Shown: positions 11,318-23,106, counted from the stretch's first letter. The stretch: DNA of 64,000 bases from Aegilops tauschii subsp. strangulata (GCF_002575655.3 NC_053040.3:461204780-461268779); one strand, 5' to 3'. Numbers and translations are program-made. Notes: generated by a model not told the origin, from the sequence alone.

Positions 11318-11545
11318 CTCGTGTTTTTTTTTCTCTTTTGCTTTATTTGTTTTGTTTTGTTTCTACTTACAACAAAAAACATATTTATTTTATTTCTAAT
11401 TACTTATGTATTTTACTTTAATTATTTTATTTTATTTATTTTACTGCTACTATTTTTACTTAATTTATTAAGGTTTATTTATTGTAGTTACTATAGTTTA
11501 TTTTATTTTATTTTATTAAGGTTTATTTAGTTTTATTAAGGTTTA
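11318..11545 (+). repeat. AT-rich segment, copy 2 of a direct duplication
   Basis: Near-identical to 10020-10235. The two copies flank the foreign segment 10236-11317. Confidence 0.75.
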
Positions 11546-11574
11546 TTTATTTTATAAATATAAAAAAATGAACA

Positions 11575-11668
11575 TAGATGCGCTTATAGAGAAAATTAAA
11601 CCTAAATTCACAGTAAATTTCAATTTACTGTGAATTTAGGTGAAATTCCCTATATAAGGGCATCTATT
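11575..11668. repeat. Hairpin with a perfect 19-bp core
   Basis: CCTAAATTCACAGTAAATT at 11601-11619 is the exact reverse complement of 11622-11640, with a 2-base loop. The pairing extends outward with mismatches (CTTATAGAGAAAATT against AAATTCCCTATATAAG). Confidence 0.75.
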
Positions 11669-11689
11669 TTCACTTTAAGAGAAGCTCAA

Positions 11690-12029
11690 CAAGGCATAGA
11701 GGGACGGGCTTATAAACTGGTGTGAGCGCCCTTCGGTTGGCGAGGTGGGACTAAACACTGGCCGCAACTAGGACCAGCCCTTTAGTCCCGGTTTGTGGTA
11801 TGAACCAGGACTAAAGGGTGGTGGGCCAGGAGCGTGGCCCATTGGTCCCGGTTTGTCCCACCAACCGGGACCAAAGGGGCCGGACGAACAGGGACCAATG
11901 CCCCCACGAGGCCCGGCAGGCCCCTGGCCGCACGAACCGGGACCAATGCTCACATTAGTCCCGGTTCGTGACTGAACCGGGACTAATGTGAATATTGCCC
12001 TGTGACCAAAGCCCAGTTTTCTACTAGTG
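11690..12029 (-). repeat. CACTA subterminal repeat block 4 and right terminal inverted repeat
   Basis: The GCGAGGTGGGACTAAAC block (about 11738), then ACCGGGACTAA/TTAGTCCCGG motifs in both orientations up to ACCAAAGCCCAGTTTTC and the terminal CTACTAGTG. Distances to the end fit a genuine CACTA end. Confidence 0.8.
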
Positions 12030-13686
12030 ATTATTCATGCTAGAATTGTATTAACTGAATACTTAGTACACCTGTGAATACATAAACAAAACAGAGTGTC
12101 CCTATTATGCCTCTACTTGACTAGCTCGTTAATCAAAGATGGTTATGTTTCCTGACCATAGACATGTGTTGTCATTTGATGAACGGGATCACATCATTAG
12201 AGAATTATGTGATGGACAAGACCCATCCGTTAGCTTAGCATTATGATCGTTGAGTTTTATTGCTATTGCTTTCTTCATGACTTATACATGTTCCTCTGAC
12301 TATGAGATTATGCAACTCCCGAATACCGGAGGAACACCTTGTGTGCTATCAAACGTCACAACGTAACTGGGTGATTATAAAGATGCTCTACAGGTGTCTC
12401 CGAAGATGTTTGTTGCGTTGGCATAGATTGAGATTAGGATTTGTCACTCCGTGTATCGGAGAGGTATCTCTGGGCCATCTCAGTAATGCACGTCACTATA
12501 AGCCTTCCAGGCAATGTGACTAATGAGTTAGTTGCAGGATGATGCATTACGGAATGAGTAAAGAGACTTGCCGGTAACGAGATTGAACTAGGTATGATGG
12601 TACCGACGATTGAATCTCGGGCAAGTAACATACCGATGACAAAGGGAACAACGTATGTTGTTATGCGGTTTGACCGATAAAGATCTTCGTAGAATATGTA
12701 GGAGCCAATATGAGCATCTAGGTTCCGCTATTGGTTATTTACCGGAGATGTGTCCCGGTCATGTCTACATAGTTCTCGAACCCGCAGGGTCCGCACGCTT
12801 AACATTCGATGGCGATTTGTATTATGTGTTATGTGATTTCATGACCGAAGTTTGTTCGGAGTCCCGAATGAGATCATAGACATGAAGAGGAGTCTCGAAA
12901 TGGTAAAGAGGTAAAGATTCATATATTGGAAGGTTGCATTTGAACATCAGAATGGTTCCGAGTGGTTCGGACATTTTGTCGGAGTACCGGGAGGTTACCA
13001 GAACCCCTCGGGAGAAGTTATGGGCCTTATGGGCCATTAGAGGGAAGCACACCAGCCCACAAGGGGCTGGTGCGCCCCCCCTTGGGCAGGAGGCCGATTA
13101 GGACTAGGAGAAGGGGGGCCCTTTCCTTCTTCTTCTCCCTTCCCCCTTTCCTATTCCGTGTGGGAGGTGGAATCCTACTAGGACTAGGGAGTCCTAGTAG
13201 GACTCCACACCTTGTCGCGCCCCCTTAGGGCCGGCTGCCTCTCCCTCTCCCTCCTTTATATACGGTGGCAGGGGCACCCAGAAGACACACAAGTTGATCT
13301 TTTAGCCGTGTGCGGTGCCCTCATCCACAGTTACACACCTCGGTCATATCGTTGTAGTGCTTAGGCGAAGCCCTGCGCCGGTAACTTCATCATCACTGTC
13401 ACCACACCGTCATGCTAACGGAACTCTCCCTCGGCCTCAACTGGATCAAGAGTTCGAGGGACGTCACCGAGCTGAACGTGTGCTGATCGTGGTGGTACCG
13501 TACGTTCGGTACTTGGATCGGTTGGATCGCGAAGATGTTCGACTACATCAACCGCGTTACTAAACGCTTCCGCTTTCGGTCTACGAGGGTACGTAGACAC
13601 ATTCTTCCCGCTCATTGTTATGCTTCTCCAAGATAGATCTTGCGTGATCGTAGGCAATTTTTTTTGAAATACTACGTTCCCCAACA
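12030..13686 (+). repeat. 5' LTR of copia element 1, first 70 bp missing
   Basis: 12030 corresponds to base 71 of the 3' LTR (18803). It ends CTACGTTCCCCAACA. A TATA box (TTTATATAC) at 13255-13263 marks the promoter, about 30 bases before the start of R. The two LTRs have clearly diverged, for example at 12050-12110 against 18822-18882. Confidence 0.88.
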
Positions 13687-13687
13687 G

Positions 13688-13699
13688 TAGTATCAAAGC
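13688..13699 (+). other. Degenerate primer binding site (initiator Met tRNA)
   Basis: TAGTATCAAAGC follows the LTR by one base. The consensus complement of initiator Met-tRNA is TGGTATCAGAGC, so there are two changes. Confidence 0.6.
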
Positions 13700-15113
13700 T
13701 AGGTCTATGCGTAGATGTTATATGCACGAGTAGAACACAAAGAGTTGTGGGCGATAATAGTCATACTGCTCACCAGCAATGTCTTACTTTGATTCAGCGG
13801 TATTGTTGGATGAAGCGGCCTGGACCGACATTACATGACCGCATTCATGAGACTAGTTCTACCGACTTTAGTTGAATCGAGTTTGACTACGCCCGGTCCT
13901 TGTTGAAGGTTAAAACATTACACTTGACGAAAAATCATTGTGGTTTTGATGCGTAGGTAAGAACGGTTCTTGCTAGAAGCCCGTAGCAGCCACGTAAAAC
14001 GTGCAACAACAAAGTAGAGGACGTCTAACTTGTTTTTGCAGGGCTTGCTGTGATGTGATATGGTCGCGACGTGATGATATATAAATTGTTGTATGAGATG
14101 ATCATGTTTTGTAACAGTTATCGGCAACTGGCAGGAGCCATATGGTTGTCGCTTTATTGTATGAAATGCAATCGCCATGTAATTGCTTTACTTTATCAGT
14201 AAGCGGTAGCGATAGTCGTAGAAGCAATAGTTGGCGAGAAGACAACGATGCTTCGATGGAGAACAAGGTGTCAAGCCGGTGATGATGGTGATCATGACGG
14301 TGCTTTGGAGATGGAGATCAGAGGTACAAGATGATGATGGCCATATCATATCACTTATTTGATTGCATGTGATGTTTATCTTTTTATGCATCTTATTTTT
14401 CTTAGTACGGAGGTAGCATTATAAGACAATCCCTCACTAAATTTCAAGGTATAAGTGTTCTCCCTGAGTATGCACCGTTGCTACAGTTCGTCGTGCCGAG
14501 ACACCACGTGATGATCGGGTGTGATAAGCTCTACGTTCACATACAATGGGTGCAAGCCAGTTTTGCACACGCAGAATACTCGGGTTAAACTTGATGAGCC
14601 TAGCATATGCAGATATGGCATTGGAACAGAGATCGAAAGGTCGAGCGTGAATCATATAGTAGATATGATCAACATAGTGATGTTCACCATTGAAAACTAC
14701 TCCATCTCACGTGATGATCGGACATGGTTTAGTTGATTTGGATCACGTGATCACTTAGATGACTAGAGGGATGTCTATCTAAGTGGGAGTTCTTAAGTAA
14801 TATGATTAATTGAACTTAAATTTATCATGAACTTAGTCCTGGTAGTATGTGCATATCTATGTTGTAGATCAATAAGCTCGCGTATAGCTTTCCTGTTTAT
14901 TTTTTGATATGTTCCTAGAGAAAAATAAGTTGAAAGATGATAGTAGCAATGATGCGGACTAGGTCCATGATCTGAGGATTATCCTCATTGCTGCATAGAA
15001 TAATTATGTCCTTGATACACTGCTAGGTGACGGACCTATTGCAGGAGCATATGCATACGTTATGAACGTTTGGCAAAGCTCGGTATGATGACTACTTGAT
15101 ACTTTAGTGCACC

Positions 15114-15870
15114 ATGCTTTACGGCTTAGAACCGGGACTTCCAAAACGTTTTGAACGCCACGGAACATATAAGATGTTCCAAGAGCTGAAATTTGTATTT
15201 CAGACTCATACCCGAGTCGAGAGGTATGAGACCCCTGACAAGTATTTTGCCTACAAAATGGAGGAGAATAGCTCAACCAGTGAGCATGTGCTCAAAATGT
15301 CTGAGTACTACAATCGCTTGAATCGAGTGGGAGTTAATCATCCACATAAGATAGTGATTGACAGAGTTCTCTAGTCCCTCTCACCAATTTACTAGAACTT
15401 CGTGATGAACTATAATATGTAAGGGATGACGAAAACGATTCCCGAGCTCTTCGTGATGCTGAAATCAGTGAAGGTAGAAATCAAGAAAAGCATCAAGTGT
15501 TGATGGTTGACAAGACCACTAGTTTCAAGTAAAAGGGCAAGGGAAAGAAAGGGAACTTCAAGAAGAATGGCAAGCAAGTTACCACTCCCATGAAGAAGCC
15601 CAAAGATAGACCCAAGCCTGAAACTAAGTGCTTCTACTGCTAAGGAAATGGTCAGTTGAGGTGGAACTGCCCTAGATACTTGGCGGATAAGAAGGATGGC
15701 AATGTGAACAAAGGTATATTTGATATACATGTTATTGATGTGTACTTTACTAGTGTTTATAGCAATCCCTCAGTATTTGATATTGGTTCAGTTGCTAAGA
15801 GTAGTAACTCGAAACGGGAGTTGCAAAATAAACAAAGACTAGTTAAGGGCGAGGTGATGATGTGAGTTGG
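15114..15870 (+). pseudogene. Copia gag, decayed
   Basis: Structural nucleocapsid protein of the retroelement particle. The frame from 15114 carries a UBN2-type gag segment (LPKRFERHGTYKMFQELKFV, then KMEENSSTSEHVLKMSEYYN). After a stop near 15372, the KGKGKKGNFKKN basic stretch precedes a zinc knuckle whose second codon block is broken by a stop (CFYC then GNGQLRWNC near 15630-15670). The 5' part before 15114 is too degraded to delimit. Confidence 0.7.
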
Positions 15871-16090
15871 AAGTGATTCCATGGTTGATAAGATCACCAT
15901 CGCACACTCCCTTTACCTTCGGGATTAGTGTTGAACCTAAAATAAATTTTATTTGGTGTTTGCGTTGAGCATAAATATGATTGGATCATGTTTATTGCAA
16001 TACAGTTATTCATTTAAGTCAAATAATAATTGTTGTTCTATTAACATGAATAAAATCTTCTATGGTCATACACTCAATATAACTGGTTGA

Positions 16091-17377
16091 TTGAATCTCG
16101 ATCATAGTGATACACATATTCATAATACTGAAGCCAAAAGATGCAAAGTTAATAATGATAGTGCAACTTGTATGTGGCACTGCCGTTTAGGTCATATTGG
16201 TGTAAAGCGCATGAAGAAACTCCATGCTGATGGACTTTTGGAATCACTTGATTATGAATCACCTGATGCTTGCGAACCATGCCTCATGGGCAAGATGAAT
16301 AAGACTCCGTTCTCCGGAACAATGGAACGAGCAACTGACTTATTGGAAATAATACATACTGATGTATGCGGTCCAATGAGTGTTGAGGCTTGCGGCGGGT
16401 ATCATTATTTTTTGACCTTCACAGATGATTTGAGCAGACATGGGTATATCTGCTTGATGAAACATAAGTCTGAAACATTTGAAAAGTTCAAAGAAATTCA
16501 GAGTGAAGTGGAAAAGCATTGTAACAAGAAAATAAGGTTTCTACAATCTGATCGTGGAGGTGAATATTTGAGTTATGAGTTTGGTCTTCATTTGGAACAA
16601 TATGGAATAGTTTCGCAACTCACGCCACCTGGAACACCACAACGTAATGGTGTGTCCAAACGTCATGACTGTACTTTATTAGATATGGTGCGATCTATGA
16701 TGTCTCTTACCGATTTTGCACTATTGTTTTAGGGTTATGCATTAGAGATAGCTGCATTCACGTTAAATAGGGCACCATCTAAATCCGTTGAGATGACACC
16801 GTATGAACTGTGGTTTGGCAAGAAACCTAAGCTGTCGTTTCTAAAAGCTTGGGGCCGCGATGCTTATGTGCAAAAGCTTCAACCTGATAAGCTCGAACCC
16901 AAATCCGAGAAATGTGTCTTCATAGGATACCCAAAGGAGACTGTTGGGTACACCTTCTGTCACAGATCCGAAGGCAAGATATTCATTGGTAAGAATGGAT
17001 CCTTTCTAGAGAAGGAGTTTCTCTTGAACGAAGTGAGTGGGAGGAAAGTAGAACTTGATGAGGTAATTGTACCTTCTCCCGAATTGGAAAGTAGTACATC
17101 ACAGAAATCAGTTCCACTGATTCCTACACATATTAGTGAGGAAGCTAATGATGATGATCATGAAACTTCAGATCAAGTTACTACTAAACCTCGTAGATCA
17201 ACCAGAGTAAGGTCCACACCAGAGTGGTACGGTAATCCTGTTATGGAAGTCATGTTACTAGACGATGATGAACCTACGAACTATGAGGAAGCGATGATGA
17301 GCCCAGATCCGCAAAATGGCTTGAGGCCATCAAATCTGAGATGGGATCCATGTATGAGAACAAAGTATGGACTTTGA
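16091..17377 (+). pseudogene. Copia integrase, stop codon and catalytic Glu lost
   Basis: Inserts the cDNA into the chromosome. An HHCC zinc-binding region is visible (WHCRLGH ... CEPCLMGK, 16170-16290). Catalytic Asp residues appear in HTDVCGPM (about 16365) and LQSDRGGEYL (about 16550). The third acidic residue, normally in NGVSERR, reads NGVSKRH here, so the DDE triad is incomplete. A TAG near 16731 ends the first frame and the rest continues in the same frame to 17377, through the NRAPSKSVEMTPYELWFGKK segment and the C-terminal domain. Confidence 0.85.
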
Positions 17378-17900
17378 TTGACTTGCCCGATGATCGGCGA
17401 GCCATTGAGAATAAATGGATCTTCAAGAGGAAGACGGACGTTGATAGTAGTGTTATTATCTACAAAGCTCGAATTGTCGCAAAAAGTTTTCGACAAGTTC
17501 AAGGTGTTGTCTACGATAAGATTTTCTCACTTGTAGCGATGCTTAAGTCTGTCCGAATCATGTTAGCAATTGCCACATTTTATAAAATCTGGCAAATGGA
17601 TGTCAAAACTACATTCCTTAATGGATTTCATAAAGAAGAGCTATATATGATGCAACAAGAAAGTTTTGTCAATCCTAAAGGTGCTAGCAAAGTATGCAAG
17701 CTCAAGCAATCCATCTATGGACTGGTGCAAGCATCTCGGAGTTGGAATATACGCTTTGATAAGTTGATCAAAGCATATAGTTTTATACAGACTTGCGATG
17801 AAGTCTGTATTTACAAGAAAGTGAGTGGGAGCACTACAGCCTTTCTGATAAGTATATGTGAATGACATATTGTTGATCAGAAATGATGTAGAATTTTCTG
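17341..17900 (+). pseudogene. Copia reverse transcriptase (RVT_2), frameshift at the active site
   Basis: The segment ENKWIFKRKTD, the motif QMDVKTTFLNG (catalytic Asp in the first palm motif) and LKQSIYGLVQASRSWN are all present. At the second palm motif the frame shifts near 17853, and the shifted frame reads YVND instead of the family's YVDD (17853-17864). The same shift and substitution occur in the second copia at about 48394-48405. No functional enzyme can be made. Confidence 0.85.
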
Positions 17901-18732
17901 GAAAGCATAAAGGAGTGTTGGAAAGGAGTTTTTCAAAGAAAGACCTCGATGAAGCTGCTTACATATTGAGCATCAAGATCTATAGAGATAGATCAAGACG
18001 CTTGATAAGTTTTTTCAATGAGTACATACCTTGACAAGATTTTTGAAGTAGTTCAAAATGGAATAGTCAAAGAAAGAGTTTTTGCCTGTGTTGCAAGGTG
18101 TGAAGTTGAGTAAAGACTCAAAACCCGACCACAACAGAAAATAGACAGAGAATGAAAAGTCATTCCCTATACCTCAGTCATAGGTTCTATAAAGTATGTT
18201 ATGCTGTGTACCAGACCTATTGTGTACCTTACCATGAGTTTGGCAAGAGGGTACAATAGTGATCCAGGAGTGGATCACTGGACAACGGTCAAAATTATCC
18301 TGAGTAGAATAAGGATATGTTTCTCGGTTATGGAGGTGACAAAAAGGTCGTCGCAAATGGTTACCTCGATGCAAGCTTTGACACTGATCTGGATGACTCT
18401 AAGTCTCAATCTGGATACATATTGATAGTGGGAGCAATTAGCTAGAGTAGCTCCTTGCAGAGCATTATAGACACAGAAATTTGCAAAATACAAACAGATC
18501 TGAATGTGGCAGACCTGTCGACTAAACTTCTCTCACAAGCAAAACATGATCACACCTTAGTACTCTTTGGGTGTTAATCACATAGCGATGTGAACTAGAT
18601 TATTGACTCTAGTAAACCCTTTGGGTATTAGTCACATGGCGATGTGAACTAATCACATGGTGATGTGAACTATTGGTGTTAAATCACATGGCGATGTGAA
18701 CTAGATTATTGACTCTAGTGCAAGTGGGAGAC
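17900..18732 (+). pseudogene. Copia RNase H remnant and 3' untranslated repeats
   Basis: Residual codons resembling ...YAMLCTRP.IVYL and DPG.DHWT lie near 18200-18290, and a RNase H-like segment follows to about 18540. From 18576 to 18720 the near-palindrome TCACATGGCGATGTGA recurs four times. The polypurine tract CAAGTGGGAGAC (18721-18732) directly precedes the 3' LTR. Confidence 0.7.
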
Positions 18733-20477
18733 TGAAGGAAATATGCCCTAGAGGCAATAATAAAGTTGTTATTTATATTTCCTTATATCATGATAAATGT
18801 TTATTATTCATGCTAGAATTGTATTAACCGGAAACTTAGTACATGTGTGAATACATAGACAAAATAGAGTGTCCCTAGTATGCCTCTACTTGACTAGCTC
18901 GTTAATCAAAGATGGTTATGTTTCCTGACCATAGACATGTGTTGTCATTTGATGAACGGGATCACATCATTAGAGAATTATGTGATGGACAAGACCCATT
19001 CGTTAACTTAGCATTATGATCGTTGAGTTTTATTGCTATTGCTTTCTTCATGACTTATACATGTTCCTCTGACTATGAGATTATGCAACTCCCGAATACC
19101 GGAGGAACACCTTGTGTGCTATCAAACATCACAACGTAACTGGGTGATTATAAAGATGCTCTATAGGTGTCTCCGAAGATGTTTGTTGCGTTGGCATAGA
19201 TCGAGATTAGGATTTGTCACTCTGTGTATCGGAGAGGTATCTCTGGGCCATCTCGGTAATGCACATCACTATAAGCCTTGCAAGCAATGTGACTAATGAG
19301 TTAGTTGCAGGATGATGCATTACGGAACGAGTAAAGAGACTTGCCGGTAACGAGATTGAACTAGGTATGATGGTACCGACGATCGAATCTCGGGCAAGTA
19401 ACATACCGATGACTAAGGGAACAACTTATGTTGTTATGCGGTTTGACCGATAAAGATCTTCGTACAATATGTAGGAGCCAATATGAGCATCCAGGTTCCG
19501 CCATTGGTTATTGACCGGAGATGCGTCTCGGTCATGTCTACATAGTTCTCGAACCCGCAGGGTCCGCACACTTAACGTTCGATGACGATTTGTATTATGT
19601 TTTATGTGATTTGATGACCGAAGCTTGTTCGGAGTCCCGGGTGAGATCACGGACATGACGAGGAGTCTCGAAATGGTCGAGAGGTAAAGATTCATATATT
19701 GGAAGGCTGCATTTGGACATCAGAATGGTTCCAAGTGGTTCGTGCATTTTTCCGTAGTACCGGGAGGTTACCGAAACCCCCCGGGAGAAGTTATGGGCCT
19801 TATGAGCCATAAGAGGGAAGCACACCAGCCCACAAGGGGCTGGTGCGCCCCCCCCCTTGGGCAGGAGGCCGCTTAGGACTAGGAGAAGGGGGCCGTCCCC
19901 CCCCCCTTTCCTTCTTCATCTCCCTTCCCCCTTTCCTACTCCGTGTGGGAGGTGGAATCCTACTAGGACTAGGGAGTCCTAGTAGGACTCCACACCTTGG
20001 CGCGCCCCCTTAGGGCCGGCTGCCTCTCCCTCTCCCTCCTTTATATACGAAGGTAGGGGCACCCCAAAGACACACAAGTTGATCTTTTAGCCATGTGCGA
20101 TGCCCCCCCCCCCCCCCCCCACAGTTACACACCTCGGTCATATCGTTGTAGTGCTTAGGCGAAGCCCTGCGCCGGTAACTTCATCATCACCGTCACCACG
20201 CCGTCGTGCTGACGAAACTCTTCCTCGGCCTCAACTAGATCAAGAGTTCGAGGGACGTCACCGAGCTGAACGTGTGTTGATCGCGGTGGTGCAGTACGTT
20301 CGGTACTTGGATCGGTTGGATCGTGAAGACGTTCGACTACATCAACTGCGTTACTAATGCTTTCGCTTTCGGTCTACGAGGGTACGTAGACACACTCTTC
20401 CCGCTCGTTGCTATGCTTCTCCTAGATAGATCTTGCGTGATCGTAGGCAATTTTTTTGAAATACTACGTTCCCAACA
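18733..20477 (+). repeat. 3' LTR of copia element 1
   Basis: Starts TGAAGGAAATATGCCCTAG and ends CGTTCCCAACA, length 1745. The family start is TGTTGG, so bases 3-4 are changed. A run of about 18 C at 20103-20120 has expanded relative to the 5' LTR (CCCTCATCC at 13318-13326). Confidence 0.9.
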
Positions 20478-20943
20478 ACTGCATGGCTCCCAACGTGACT
20501 GCAATTGCATGACCCCCAACGTGAATGCAACTGTTGTCTAGGTTTTTCTCTTTTCAAGCATCTGTATATTTGTTTTATATTCCTTCTTCTTGATTTTTTA
20601 TATGTTTGTTTTACCATTTTTCCTACATAGTTTCTTAATTTTATTTTTCTTCTACTTTTATTTTTATTTATTTATCATTTTTATTTTTCCATTGCTTATT
20701 TCTTATTTTATTCCTTTTTCATTTCTAATATTTATTCAAATGTAACTCATTCAGCTGAGATTTTTTGTCTCATTTCTAATATTTTCTTTCTTTTTTAGAC
20801 GGTTTTATTATAACTCATCCAGCTGAGATTTTTTTGGTCTCATTCACTTTTGCCAGCTGTCGGATCTAATCATGCTGTGATTGGTGTTTTCTCGATGCGG
20901 CTAGCTTCGTAGCGAACGACGAGGACCGCTTGTTGTTCAGCTC
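20478..20943. other. Spacer between two retroelements, no gene seen
   Basis: It begins with two 27-base units, GCATGGCTCCCAACGTGACTG and GCATGACCCCCAACGTGAATG (20481-20534). The rest is T-rich. A motif AACTCATCCAGCTGAGATTT...GGTCTCATTCACTTTTGCC (about 20812-20860) is preceded by a partial copy at 20747-20777 and matched loosely at 23803-23860. Possibly old host or unclassified repeat DNA. Confidence 0.45.
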
Positions 20944-21107
20944 TGTTGAGTAACGTGATTGTATTAGCAAACATAGGTTAGACTAGGAAATATTCTGGCT
21001 TGCCTTGTACTCCAAATAGATCATGTACTTCTATATATATATGCCCACGAGGGTTAAATAATACATCCATCATATTCTGCAACAATCCATCTTTCTTCCT
21101 TTTAACA
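20944..21107 (+). repeat. 5' LTR of the non-autonomous element
   Basis: TGTTGAGTAACG to TTTTAACA. The TATA box CTATATATATAT is at 21031-21042. The first about 115 bp match the 3' LTR closely while the last about 45 bp do not. Confidence 0.9.
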
Positions 21108-21120
21108 TGGTATCAGCCTA
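21108..21120 (+). other. Primer binding site, initiator Met tRNA
   Basis: TGGTATCAGCCTA, whose first nine bases match the complement of the initiator Met-tRNA 3' end. Confidence 0.75.
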
Positions 21121-23095
21121 ACCGATCCAAACCCTAGCCGCCGCCATCGCTTCCGCTCCGCGCTGCCCCTAGGGCGGTCGGTCTCCATGATCGCCGCCGG
21201 GGGCCGCGCCGCCCGTACCTAGGGTTCGTTCACCGATCGTGTTGACCGACTGCTCTAGAGAGTCTTCTCCCCGAGCCCTTGATCCGGGTTTCTCTCTCTG
21301 GCCGACCGCTTTGATCAACATCTATTTTTTGATTTTCCGATCTAAGATTGGTTTGCGTCGCCCGCCACTGCCGTCGACCCTCGCGCGCCTTCACTCCGAC
21401 TTCGGCATCGACTACACTGGCGTCTTCTCCGACTCGACGGCCTTGCGTGCTACGCGGAGGCCCGGAACGGCCGCTGTCCATGCATCCGTCCGCATGTCGG
21501 TATGCGCTGGCCGTCGTCGCCTTGATCCGGTCGGGGATCCTACATCAAGTCAACCTCTATCCACTTCAAGCAGGATCGGACGGGACATACGTGTGTGGGT
21601 GCACCGGCTTTGCTCACATGGCGTGCGTTGCGCTGGCTCGGTCCGTGTTGTGTGCATGTTGGCTGATTGTTCATATATACGTACAAATGAACTTCCTGTC
21701 CAGCACGTGTGCTCGTGGCTTAGTTGCATGCTCATGTGACGCGACCGCTGCAGAACTCGTCGTCTCCGTCTTCGCGTCCAGTCACTCCATCTTCATTGCA
21801 TGTTTGGTCTGATCAGCTGTATACATGCCTCATCTACGCCGTGCGACCGACCTGACCCGCCGGTTGCGCGCGCCTTCGCAGGCCCCGTGAAGACCGTCCC
21901 GAGTTCAGTGCGCCTCTCCACCGATCGAGCAACGGGCTACGATGCGTCGCCCTGTCGGGCCACAACGCCGCCGCCCCGTGGTTCTCCTCGCGGCTGCATC
22001 GACTCGCGCATCGCCGCTGCGTTGCCCCTTCAGGCCGTAGTGCAGCGATACGCGGTCCTCGCCGCTGCCCCGAGGTCTTCCTGCCGTCGCCCCGACCTGC
22101 TCGCCGCCGCTGCGTCGCCCCTTCGGGTCGTAGCGCCGCGGCCCGCGGTCCACTCCGCCATCACTGCGCGTCGACCTTCAGTGGTATGCGCCGCACCGTC
22201 TGCCTTGGCGCGGAAACGCCACCGTCCGCGCCAGTCTTCGTCACGCTGTCAGGGTTCTTCGCCTAATTCGAGCACTGCCGCCGCACTCCAAACTAGCCGC
22301 CGCCGCTGCTCTTCTCTCGCCGCCGCCGCCGCTAACTCCGTAGCCGCCGCCTCTGTCCGTCCAACCCGTTCGTCTTCATCCAGCTCCAGCTCGTCGCCAG
22401 CGTCGCCGTCATCTACCCCGACCACTTCATCTACTCCGACAACCGCGTGCGACATCGGCACCACGCCGATTGGCGCCACAACCGTCGTCGAGTCTTCTTC
22501 TCCGTTGGCCCTCCAATTGCTCGACATGGCGAACAGCTCGTGCAGGTCCCAGTCTCTGCATGCCTGGTGCTGGGAACACCGATGTGTGCCTTCATCCATG
22601 ATGTGTTCCCGGGCCTGGCAAGCTGCTCGGCGCTTCGTCAACTTCGTCTTCGTCCGTCTACGCAAGCCCGGTGTTGGCAACACCGGTGCGTGCCTTCATC
22701 CACGATGTGTCCCCGGGCTTGGCAAACCCGCCACGACGTGTCGTCAACAACATCTTCTTACCGGCGCATCAGTACTTTGACACCACTGCGCTCATGCTAA
22801 CTCGGCGCCCCTTGCGCCCGCGGCTCCACGGCGACTTTCTCGACACTGGCTACCCTGACTCGACATCGACCACAGCATTCTTCGCACGGCTACCTCGACC
22901 ACGGCTCCACTACCTATGCTCTCGGCTACCACGACAAACGGCACAAAGGGCTACCGCCTTGCTTCAGCAACCTCGTCGGTTGCCACTCCAGCCACAACTC
23001 CGCGAATGCATCGACAGTTACGACTATGGGGGGTGTCCGACGGCTTGCCTTCGGATTCTTCTTCAGTATCACCGTCTGCATCGCTACCGTTGTGA
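21121..23095 (+). other. GC-rich interior of the non-autonomous element, possible captured sequence
   Basis: The longest frame is 326 codons (21800-22780), rich in Ser, Pro, Ala and Arg, with opposing long frames on the minus strand. It resembles no family I know, and the frame probably reflects GC content. A 65-base segment is duplicated about 103 bases apart: 22561-22625 (TGCCTGGTGCTGGGAACACC...) and 22664-22728 (AAGCCCGGTGTTGGCAACACC...). The origin may be host genic DNA, but I cannot identify the donor. Confidence 0.5.
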
Positions 23096-23106
23096 CTGCA
23101 GGGGGA
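23096..23106 (+). other. Polypurine tract
   Basis: GACTGCAGGGGGA directly precedes TGTTGAG of the 3' LTR. It is the site for priming plus-strand DNA. Confidence 0.65.

Larger units (their letters stand above)
1..12029 (-). mobile_element. CACTA (En/Spm-type) transposon complex, left end outside window
   Basis: Class II DNA. The right terminus reads ...TTTTCTACTAGTG at 12029, which on the minus strand is CACTAGTAGAAAACTGGGC, a CACTA-type terminal inverted repeat. Inside are four blocks of ACCGGGACTAAAG-like subterminal repeats, a transcription unit with TNP2-type transposase (5211-8627) and a Transposase_24-type gene (1-1225), all on the minus strand. The base after 12029 continues a copia LTR without its first 70 bp, so the transposon landed inside that LTR. 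A second, different CACTA-like end at 10450 and duplicated AT-rich segments show that more than one CACTA is merged here. The left terminus and the 3-bp target duplication are not in the window. Confidence 0.8.
12030..20477 (+). mobile_element. Copia LTR retrotransposon, Angela/WIS/BARE group, interrupted 5' LTR
   Basis: Two long LTRs flank a decayed gag-pol in the copia order (gag, protease region, integrase, reverse transcriptase, RNase H). The 3' LTR starts at 18733 with TG and ends CCCAACA at 20477. The 5' LTR lacks its first 70 bp, which lie beyond the CACTA insertion. After the 3' LTR comes ACTGC, the presumed target duplication, whose partner is outside the window. All open frames carry stops or shifts, so the copy is not autonomous. 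Confidence 0.88.

Noticed and set aside
21800..22780. 326-codon plus-strand frame in the non-autonomous element
   Set aside because: Ser/Pro/Ala/Arg-rich, overlapped by long frames on the other strand and in other plus frames, with no domain or codon pattern. GC-rich composition explains it.
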